Shown here: positions 58,282 to 64,000 of the stretch, piece by piece | Numbering within the stretch: position 1 is the first letter of the stretch | Layout of the letters: each line of letters opens with the position of its first letter | Assembly: GCF_029167105.1 (NCBI RefSeq) | Contig: NZ_JARFML010000019.1 | Coordinates: 62,001 to 126,000, forward strand | DNA length: 64,000 bases | Origin: Bradyrhizobium yuanmingense | Lineage (GTDB): Bacteria; Pseudomonadota; Alphaproteobacteria; Rhizobiales; Xanthobacteraceae | Reading direction: 5' to 3' | Position numbers and translations under genes: made by a program | Notes under the pieces: model-generated | Databases searched by the model: none | Told to the model about the DNA's origin: nothing | Seen by the model: only the letters and a program-made list of their open reading frames with translations

Positions 58282-59787
58282 ATGCAAAAAATTCCGACCA
58301 ATTCGTCCTCCCGAACCAAGCCCGAGCTTCCGCTCGACCTCAGCGGCCCTCACGTCACGGCCGGCGCTTCCGCGGCGCACCGGCTCTATCAGGCGCTGTG
58401 CGAGATGATCGTCTCCGGCCTGGTCAGGCCGGGCGAGCCGCTGCCGCCATCGCGGACGCTGGCGAGGCAGACCGGCTTCCGCCGCAACGCCATCGTCACC
58501 GCCTATGAGCGCCTGATCGCCGACGGCTTTGCCGACGCAACGGTCGGCTCCGGAACGTTCGTCGCGGCGCGTATCCCCAAGCGCGCCGCCGAGCCGAATA
58601 AGCCGAAGGTCGTTCTCGAAGCTCCAAAGCAAGGCGCGTTTGCGCTTGGCTGCACCCATATCGACGAACGCGCCGTGCAGAGCTTTCGCGCTTTCGTGGG
58701 CCGCCGCATGCGCGCATTCGGGCCCGAGCACCTGCATTATGGCGACCCTCGCGGCAGCCGCGAGCTGCGCGTGGCGATCGCCGACCATCTGTTGTCGGCG
58801 CGGGGGCTGCGTTGCGATCCCGACCAGATCATGCTGACCTCGGGCACGCTGCACGCGCTGCGCATCGTGCTGAGCGCGATCCTGAAATCCAGCGACCAGG
58901 TCTGGTGCGAGGACCCGGGCTATCCCGCCGCGCGAAAAACCATTGCCCATTGCGGCTATCGCACCGTGCCTGTCGCGGTGGACGAGCACGGGATGCGCGT
59001 CGCCAAAGGCCGCATCGCGGCGCCGTCCGCGCGCGCGGCCTACGTTACGCCGTCGCACCAGTTTCCGCTTGGCGTGCAGATGTCGATGCCGCGACGGCTT
59101 GAGCTTCTGGACTGGGCCAAACAGGCCGGCGCATTCGTGCTCGAGGACGATTACGACAGCGAGTTCCGCTATGACGGCGCGCCGCTGATGTCACTCGCCG
59201 GCATCGATCGCCTCCAGCGCGTGATCTATCTCGGCACCTTTGCCAAGACGCTGTTTCCGGGCCTGCGCATCGGTTATTGCGCCCTGCCCGAACGTCTGAT
59301 CGCGGACGTGACGGCAGCGCGCGCGGCGCTCGACCGCTTCCCCGGCACGCTGATGGAGGGCGCGGTGGCGGACATGCTCAATTCGGGCGCCTTCGCCGCG
59401 AATCTGAAGCGCGTGCGGAAACTCTATCGCGAGGCGCGCGACGTGCTCGCCGAGAGGCTGGAAGTCGCATCCGGTGGCGCGCTTTCGGTGCCGGTGCCCT
59501 CACAAGGCCTGCATCTTGTCGCCCGGTTCGATCCTGCCGTCGATCCGGCGGTGGCGGCGCATGCCAAGCAAGCGGCCGGCGCCGAAGGCTGGCTATTGGC
59601 CGACACTTATTCGGGCGGGCGTCCCATGCCCGGCTTCGTGCTGGGATTTTCGGGGCATCCCGTGCCGCAGCTCGTGGCCTCTGCGGAACGTCTCGCGAGG
59701 GAATCGCGCGCAGCCTTGGCCGCAAAGGAAAACCGGCCCGCCGGGCCTGACGAAGCTTCACTATCAGAATCGCCCGCCGCTCCCTAG
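58282..59787 (+). CDS. MocR-type regulator (GntR helix-turn-helix fused to aminotransferase)
   Basis: A 501-residue MocR/PdxR-type protein. A GntR winged helix-turn-helix covers about 30-100 (LYQALCEMIVSGLVRPGEPLPPSRTLARQTGFRRNAIVTAYERLI), then a fold-type-I aminotransferase domain with the PLP Lys in YLGTFAKTLFPGLRIGY and Asp in LEDDYDSEFRYDG. It regulates by sensing pyridoxal phosphate or an amine. ATG 58282 is chosen for the family start; a longer frame upstream overlaps the divergent gene. An imperfect inverted repeat, ATTTGG...TCCAAT, at 58256-58278 may be its site. Confidence 0.9.
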   Translation: MQKIPTNSSSRTKPELPLDLSGPHVTAGASAAHRLYQALCEMIVSGLVRPGEPLPPSRTLARQTGFRRNAIVTAYERLIADGFADATVGSGTFVAARIPKRAAEPNKPKVVLEAPKQGAFALGCTHIDERAVQSFRAFVGRRMRAFGPEHLHYGDPRGSRELRVAIADHLLSARGLRCDPDQIMLTSGTLHALRIVLSAILKSSDQVWCEDPGYPAARKTIAHCGYRTVPVAVDEHGMRVAKGRIAAPSARAAYVTPSHQFPLGVQMSMPRRLELLDWAKQAGAFVLEDDYDSEFRYDGAPLMSLAGIDRLQRVIYLGTFAKTLFPGLRIGYCALPERLIADVTAARAALDRFPGTLMEGAVADMLNSGAFAANLKRVRKLYREARDVLAERLEVASGGALSVPVPSQGLHLVARFDPAVDPAVAAHAKQAAGAEGWLLADTYSGGRPMPGFVLGFSGHPVPQLVASAERLARESRAALAAKENRPAGPDEASLSESPAAP

Positions 59788-59817
59788 ATTGCGGCATCGA
59801 TTCCGGGACCTCACATC

Positions 59818-60063
59818 ATGCTGCTGCGCCGTGCGACCTGCCTCTCGCTGCTGATCTCCATCGCGCTAGCCTCGTCGGCACGCGCCGCCACCATCGGGCG
59901 CGAGCAGGACATCGGCGATCTGAAGCTCGGCCAGCGCGTGCTCGTGGATGACGGAACCTGCCCCGCCGGTCAGCTCAGGGAAGTGCGCGGCGCGAAGATG
60001 ACCGACAAGGGAGTCTCGCGCACGAGCTCCTGCGTGCCGCGGCACGGACCGAAAACGAAGTAA
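59818..60063 (+). CDS. DUF6719 family small exported protein
   Basis: An 81-residue protein with a signal peptide (MLLRRATCLSLLISIALASSARA). The mature part REQDIGDLKLGQRVLVDDGTCPAGQLREVRGAKMTDKGVSRTSSCVPRHG has two Cys that likely form a disulfide, the pattern I recall for DUF6719 in Bradyrhizobium. The function is unknown. It begins 30 bases after the MocR stop. Confidence 0.8.
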   Translation: MLLRRATCLSLLISIALASSARAATIGREQDIGDLKLGQRVLVDDGTCPAGQLREVRGAKMTDKGVSRTSSCVPRHGPKTK

Positions 60064-60075
60064 GGATCCGGGAAG

Positions 60076-60438
60076 CTATTTCGCCGGATCGAACATGCAC
60101 TGTAAGGTCGGTTTGGCGATCTTGGTGAAGGTCGGGCCGATCTCGCTGTGCTTGGAGGCCGGTACCCAATCGGTCTCGATGGTGGGCACGCCGGTCTCGC
60201 TGATGCCGCGCAGCAGCGCTTCGCGCAGATCGCGATCCTCGACGGCCGCGGCGGCGTGATCGTGCAGGCAGCTGCAGACCGCTTCCGGATGCTCCCAGCG
60301 CCCGAGCATGCGCGGCGCACACTGGCGCACGAACTCGCCACGCGGATCGGGTAGCCTGGAAGGTGAGCGGACCTGCGCCTGAACGGAGCTGATCGTCAGA
60401 AGGGACACGAACGCTGCGGCGCAGAGACGAAGCAACAT
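60076..60438 (-). CDS. Exported hypothetical protein
   Basis: A 120-residue periplasmic protein with a signal peptide (MLLRLCAAAFVSLLTISSVQAQ). The mature part has four cysteines (RQCAPRMLGRWEHPEAVCSCLHDHAA and LQCMFD). The arrangement Cys-x(13)-Cys-Ser-Cys-Leu suggests a small helical disulfide protein. No known family is recognised. It converges on the DUF6719 gene with 12 bases between stops. Confidence 0.72.
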   Translation of the reverse strand: MLLRLCAAAFVSLLTISSVQAQVRSPSRLPDPRGEFVRQCAPRMLGRWEHPEAVCSCLHDHAAAAVEDRDLREALLRGISETGVPTIETDWVPASKHSEIGPTFTKIAKPTLQCMFDPAK

Positions 60439-60471
60439 GATGGGCTTTGCCGGCTGTTTTGTTGTGTGCGG

Positions 60472-60636
60472 TCAGAAGCGCGCGGCGACCATGATCGGCT
60501 GAGCGGCCGGAACCGCAACGGGCGAGCCGCTGTACTGGAAAGTTCCGACTCCAGGGAGATTGCCGTCGGGCACACCCGCCAACGAGGAGCCGGCGAGCAC
60601 GAAACCGAAAACAAGGATGAAGCTGAGCGCGCGCAT
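60472..60636 (-). CDS. Very small exported protein
   Basis: A 54-residue ORF: the signal peptide MRALSFILVFGFVLAGSSLAG is followed by VPDGNLPGVGTFQYSGSPV, ending PAAQPIMVAARF. The signal peptide is clean, and the mature part is Gly/Pro/Val-rich with no Cys. The ribosome site is weak (TGGGAC). It lies 33 bases upstream of the 120-residue gene in the same direction and may share its transcript. No function is known. Confidence 0.6.
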   Translation of the reverse strand: MRALSFILVFGFVLAGSSLAGVPDGNLPGVGTFQYSGSPVAVPAAQPIMVAARF

Positions 60637-60703
60637 GATCTGTGTCCCAATTCGGTGGCCGGCGGTGCGCCGTCGTCGTTATGAGCCTGATAACCATGGG
60701 CGG

Positions 60704-60789
60704 TTTCGCGCGTGATGCGCGAAAAGCTGAAAATGGTTTCGTCTTCGTGAGAATTGTTTCGTCCCGGCCGCGGCGACGAAACAATTCTC
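60704..60789. repeat. Two stacked palindromes with repeated GTTTCGTC
   Basis: Palindrome 1 (60704-60724) is TTTCGCGC-GTGAT-GCGCGAAA, perfect over 8 bp. Palindrome 2 (60749-60789) is a perfect 15-bp dyad GAGAATTGTTTCGTC/GACGAAACAATTCTC with an 11-base GC-rich loop. A further GTTTCGTC lies between them at about 60736. The 380-base region to 61047 holds no other gene. It could be an operator, a transcript end or part of a mobile repeat. Confidence 0.65.
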
Positions 60790-61047
60790 GGAAAATGCCA
60801 GTTATTTCAGACAGGTCTCGCGGCAGGCCAAAGTCGCCTGCCAAGTTCCGGCGCCGGCACGGATATGCCCCCGCCCGGGCATCGTCACGCGGTCGCCGCG
60901 CGCGCTTCACATGCATTTTACGTTTTTCTGCTGAAAGGGCGGCAAAAGAAGGCTGGATCCGGTCGAACCGGAATTGGTTCAACAACGACCCAAGCCATCG
61001 AAACCGAGACGCCCGGATCATCGGGCGCATTCACGTGAGGGATGGCC

Positions 61048-61260
61048 ATGATGGCGGGAAATCGCGCAACGCCGCGCGATGAAAATCCACCGACGGAGCG
61101 CGCAGATCAACCGATCATTCGCGGCAGCACCGGCGCAATGGCGCTGCAATCGAGCCGCGGCCTCGAGGCGGCGCCGCAGACGTTCGTGCGACTGACCGGA
61201 TCGCGCCTTGCGACGCCGCGCGATCGCCACCGAGTGAACGCGAACGCGTCGCAGGAGTGA
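61048..61260 (+). CDS. Possible small hypothetical protein
   Basis: A frame of about 70 residues opening MMAGNRATPRDENPP, with GAGGG a few bases before. The residues are polar and basic with no signal or helix, and no family is recognised. It converges with creA. Codon use is GC-rich like its neighbours, but the evidence is thin. Confidence 0.3.
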   Translation: MMAGNRATPRDENPPTERADQPIIRGSTGAMALQSSRGLEAAPQTFVRLTGSRLATPRDRHRVNANASQE

Positions 61261-61272
61261 ACGCGGAGCGCC

Positions 61273-61821
61273 TCATTGCGTGAAGAACTCGCCGCACTTC
61301 TGGACGTTTGCGTCCGCCGGTCCCCACGGCATGATCGGCACGGTCGAGGTCGAGTTCTTGGGCGAGCCTTCGATCAGCTTGTCTGAATAGACCATGTAGA
61401 CCAGCACGTTGCGCTTGGCGTCGCAGCCGCGCACGATCTGCATCTTCTTGAAGAACAGCGACCGGCGCTGGCGGAACATGTCGTCGCCCTGCTCCATCTT
61501 GTGCTTGAACTTGATCGGACCGACCTGCCGGCAGGCCAGCGAGATGTCCGAGACCTCCTCGGCAAGGCCGAGCCAGCCCTTGAAGCCGCCCTTCTCCGGC
61601 ACCGTGAAATGACAGGCGACGCCCTCGACTTCGGGATCGTCGAGACCATAGGTCGCGAGCTTGTCGTTCGGGCTCATCCATTTGAACACGGTGGAGCGTC
61701 GGAAGATCAGATCGGGCTCGTCGGCCGCAGATGCCGACGCCATTGGCGCGGTCAGGGCCAGGAGGAATAAAGCGAGGCCTTTCAGACGGATGCTGGAAAG
61801 ACCAGGGAAACGAGATGACAT
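61273..61821 (-). CDS. creA: CreA family protein
   Basis: A 182-residue exported protein with a signal peptide (GLALFLLALTAPMASASAADE). The mature core VFKWMSPNDKLATYGLDDPEVEGVACHFTVPEKGGFKGWLGLAEEVSDISLACRQVGPI is diagnostic of CreA, whose gene lies beside creBCD in E. coli, though its function is unclear. Two Cys pairs are conserved. GGAG precedes ATG 61821. It is alone here, with no creBC two-component genes. Confidence 0.95.
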   Translation of the reverse strand: MSSRFPGLSSIRLKGLALFLLALTAPMASASAADEPDLIFRRSTVFKWMSPNDKLATYGLDDPEVEGVACHFTVPEKGGFKGWLGLAEEVSDISLACRQVGPIKFKHKMEQGDDMFRQRRSLFFKKMQIVRGCDAKRNVLVYMVYSDKLIEGSPKNSTSTVPIMPWGPADANVQKCGEFFTQ

Positions 61822-62026
61822 GAAGTTCTCCGGTAACAAGTCCCCGCAATGTAGGAACGCAAGCGGCGCTCAGGAAGGCGGCGGAGGGAGCGGACGCGGC
61901 CGCCGTTTACCGCTCCGTGAGGCTTTTTTGCTACGCCTTGGACAAAAGTAGCTGCTGGCAGAACCGCGCTGCTGGTGAACGCGTATCCCCTTTGCGAGAC
62001 TAACGTCTGATTTGGATTATTCGAGG

Positions 62027-63550
62027 ATGAACAGCGTGAACGGGTGGGGTTCCTCTGCCAAGCCGGCACGGCTGTGGCAGGTCGTCATTTTGACGGCGGC
62101 GGGTGCAATCGGCGCGACCAGCGAGGCGAACGCAGCATTTTATTACTGGACGGACTATTCCGACGGATCCTACTACGCCCGGCAGGATCGGCTTCCCGCA
62201 ATACCGCGCCAGAAGCCGCAAAAGAGCGGCGCCGCAAGCAAGAAGAACGTCGTCGTCGAGAAGGAAGCGGGCACCAAGCCGCAAGGGCCGCTCGTCATCG
62301 TCGTCTCGATCGAGCGGCAGCAGGTGACGGTCTACGACAAAACCGGCGTGTTCGCTGAATCACCGGTGTCGACGGGCATGAAGGGCCACTCGACGCCGAT
62401 GGGCGTGTTCAGCATCATCCAGAAGCACAAATTCCACCGTTCCAACCTCTATAGCGGCGCGCCGATGCCGTATATGCAGCGGATCACCTGGTCCGGCGTC
62501 GCGATGCATGCCGGCGCGCTGCCGGGCTATCCGGCCTCGCATGGCTGCATCCGAATGCCCATGGCGTTCGCGATGAAGATGTGGAACTGGACCAGGATGG
62601 GCGCGCGCGTGATCGTGGCGCCCGGCCAGGTGTCGCCGCAAAGCTTCTCCCATCCCGTGCTCGCCTCCATGCGCGTTCCGCCGCAGCCCGCCGTGAGCCT
62701 CGCGCCGCAGACCAATGTCGCTGACAAGGCCGATAAGGGCGCGACCGAAGCCAAGCCGGTCGAGACCAAGACGGCCAGCGCCGACAGCGTGGTCGAGCTG
62801 CGCACCTCGGTCGGCCACGCCGTGTTGTCGGACGTGACCACCGGCCATGCGGCTGCGCGCGAGGAAGCCGCGGCGACGGCCGACGAGGTCAAGACGGCCG
62901 AAGCGGCCAAGCCGGCGTCCGAAGACGCCGCCAAGCCGGCGAGCGAGAACAAGCCTGCCGACAAGGTCGACCCGGTCAAAACGGAAGCCGCGAAGGCGCC
63001 CGATGCGCCGGCGCTCGCCATCGCACCCGATGCAAAGAAGGACGAGGGCCGCCTCACCGATCCTGCGCCGGCGGCAAAGCCGGACACACCCAAGCGGGCC
63101 GGCCAGATTGCCGTCTTCATCAGCCGCAAGGATTCCAAGCTCTATGTGCGGCAGAATTTTGCGCCGCTGTTCGAGGTGCCCGTCACGATCGCGGCGAGCG
63201 ACCGGCCGCTCGGCACCCATGTCTTCACCGCCGAACTCGACAAGGCCGATGCCAACACGCTGCACTGGTCGGTGGTGTCGCTGCCCGTGTCCGCCCGTTC
63301 CGCGGCGCGTGAGGACGACAGCCGCGTGGCGCGCCGCCAGCGCGGTACCGCCGTAATCCCCGTCGCCGCAAAACCGGTGGTGACGCCGGACAGCCCGGCC
63401 GAAGCCCTCAACCGCATCTCGGTCCCCACTGAGACCATGGCGAAAATCAACGAGATGCTGACGTCAGGCGGATCGATCATCGTCTCCGACCAGGGCATCA
63501 ACCAGGGCGAGACCGGCGAAGGCACCGACTTCATCGTCCGCCTGTACTAG
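62027..63550 (+). CDS. L,D-transpeptidase with long Ala/Lys-rich linker
   Basis: A 507-residue exported protein. The signal/anchor is RLWQVVILTAAGAIGATSEANA. The YkuD domain, about 80-200, has the catalytic HAGALPGYPASHGCIRMP (His and Cys, with Arg). A long Ala, Lys, Glu, Pro-rich stretch follows, about 225-350, probably a periplasm-spanning spacer, then a second beta domain (GQIAVFISRKDSKLYVRQNFAPLFEVPVTIAASDRPLGTHVFTAEL) of a form that resembles the first YkuD-type strands but lacks the Cys. It likely attaches or cross-links peptidoglycan. ATG 62027 is used; a TTG start five codons upstream is possible. Confidence 0.9.
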   Translation: MNSVNGWGSSAKPARLWQVVILTAAGAIGATSEANAAFYYWTDYSDGSYYARQDRLPAIPRQKPQKSGAASKKNVVVEKEAGTKPQGPLVIVVSIERQQVTVYDKTGVFAESPVSTGMKGHSTPMGVFSIIQKHKFHRSNLYSGAPMPYMQRITWSGVAMHAGALPGYPASHGCIRMPMAFAMKMWNWTRMGARVIVAPGQVSPQSFSHPVLASMRVPPQPAVSLAPQTNVADKADKGATEAKPVETKTASADSVVELRTSVGHAVLSDVTTGHAAAREEAAATADEVKTAEAAKPASEDAAKPASENKPADKVDPVKTEAAKAPDAPALAIAPDAKKDEGRLTDPAPAAKPDTPKRAGQIAVFISRKDSKLYVRQNFAPLFEVPVTIAASDRPLGTHVFTAELDKADANTLHWSVVSLPVSARSAAREDDSRVARRQRGTAVIPVAAKPVVTPDSPAEALNRISVPTETMAKINEMLTSGGSIIVSDQGINQGETGEGTDFIVRLY

Positions 63551-63639
63551 CTCTCTCGCAGGACCGATAACGCGGTGTTGACGCGCGAGGCCGCAGTGGC
63601 GGAGTAATCTGACCTCGGATCATCTCGGGGGACGCCGTC

Positions 63640-64000
63640 ATGATGAATCGTAGAACCGTGCTGAGCGTCACGCTTGCGGGCGCGTTCGCGCCCGTCACGC
63701 GCGCCCTCGCTGATGGCGCCATGAGCCGGATCTCGGCCTACGCCTTCTCGTTCCCCGCATTGTCAGGCGACGACATCCGCCTCGCCACGTTCACCGGCAA
63801 ACCGCTGCTGGTGGTGAACACGGCCTCGCTCTGTGGCTACACGCCGCAATATGCCGGCCTGCAGGAAATCTGGAACGAGTTTCGCGGGCGCGGGCTCACC
63901 GTGATCGGCGTGCCGTCCAACGATTTCGGTGGCCAGGAGCCCGGTGGCAGCGGCGAGATCACGCAGACCGCACACCACCAATATCGCGTTACCTTCCCGA
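63640..64000 (+). CDS. Glutathione peroxidase family protein, N-terminal part
   Basis: The first 120 residues of a peroxidase cut by the window end. The peroxidatic Cys is in NTASLCGYTPQYAGLQEIW, where other members have seleno-Cys or Cys, and the second block VIGVPSNDFGGQEPG holds the Gln of the catalytic site. An N-terminal twin-arginine-type signal (MMNRRTVLSVTLAGAFAPVTRALA) points to export to the periplasm. GGGGGA before ATG 63640 supports the start. It likely reduces lipid or alkyl hydroperoxides, probably with thioredoxin. Confidence 0.9.
   Translation, partial: MMNRRTVLSVTLAGAFAPVTRALADGAMSRISAYAFSFPALSGDDIRLATFTGKPLLVVNTASLCGYTPQYAGLQEIWNEFRGRGLTVIGVPSNDFGGQEPGGSGEITQTAHHQYRVTFP

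Noticed and set aside
60396..60650. 84-residue minus-strand frame over the small exported gene
   Set aside because: The other frame (60472-60636) has a clean signal peptide and gene-like composition, while this one is Ser/Arg-rich noise.
1..64000. tRNA, rRNA, CRISPR array, prophage or intact insertion sequence
   Set aside because: None was seen by reading the sequence; a tRNA or repeat scan would be needed to exclude them formally.

Overview
The window looks like a core-chromosome segment of a high-GC alphaproteobacterium in the Bradyrhizobium group. This rests on family content and context, since no marker rRNA is present: a type II glutamine synthetase (glnII) facing a gstI-like gene (DUF2735); DUF6894, DUF982, DUF2336 and DUF6719 proteins; a DUF2778 protein; many TRAP/TctC receptors; and several imperfect-palindrome interspersed repeats of the kind scattered through Bradyrhizobium genomes. 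I saw no rRNA, tRNA, CRISPR array, phage or intact insertion sequence. Both ends cut genes: an unidentified C-terminus at the left and a glutathione peroxidase N-terminus at the right.

Layout. 0-10 kb: an L,D-transpeptidase lipoprotein, a proline-rich membrane protein, DUF6894, an SDR oxidoreductase, small exported proteins, the minCDE operon, an orphan TRAP receptor, a DUF2778 transpeptidase-like protein and DUF1810. 10-13 kb: a divergent catabolic-looking cluster (fused tautomerase plus enoyl-CoA hydratase facing a TetR regulator plus 2-keto-4-pentenoate hydratase-like enzyme) with two near-identical operator palindromes between the arms. 13-20 kb: a chemoreceptor, FMN reductase, AraC regulator and an overlapping DUF2336-PilZ-HD-GYP signalling operon. 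20-28 kb: nitroreductase, esterase, cupin, PsiF-like protein, asparaginase, metallo-beta-lactamase-fold hydrolase, glycerophosphodiester phosphodiesterase and an ABC-F ATPase. 28-35 kb: a TctC receptor divergent from a LysR gene with a clear dyad, then a dctP-(two hairpins and a 10-codon leader ORF)-dctQ-dctM-amidase-56-residue membrane protein operon. 35-42 kb: an Rrf2 regulator facing a methyltransferase over a 7-bp dyad, several small envelope or stress proteins, dodecin, a phytochelatin-synthase-family peptidase, a decayed ABC substrate-binding gene, a metallophosphoesterase and interspersed repeats. 42-48 kb: two paralogous double-domain GrlR-like proteins around a Sel1 protein, then glnII with a good sigma-54 promoter and terminator, facing gstI. 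48-64 kb: MliC-like protein, tyrosine phosphatase, SGNH hydrolase, SDR, DUF2161, GNAT, thioesterase, a kynurenine-pathway operon (formamidase-like hydrolase, kynA, kynU), an M20 deacylase, a PNPOx-like protein facing a MocR regulator, small exported proteins, CreA, a large L,D-transpeptidase and the truncated peroxidase.

The strongest regulatory reading is the glnII/gstI intergenic region. The most unusual items are the tautomerase lacking Pro-1 with its paired operators, the dctP-dctQ spacer, the double-domain GrlR-like paralogs, the phytochelatin-synthase relative and the stacked palindromes at 60.7 kb. Small genes of under 60 codons that are easily missed are recorded at 34894-35064 and 60472-60636.
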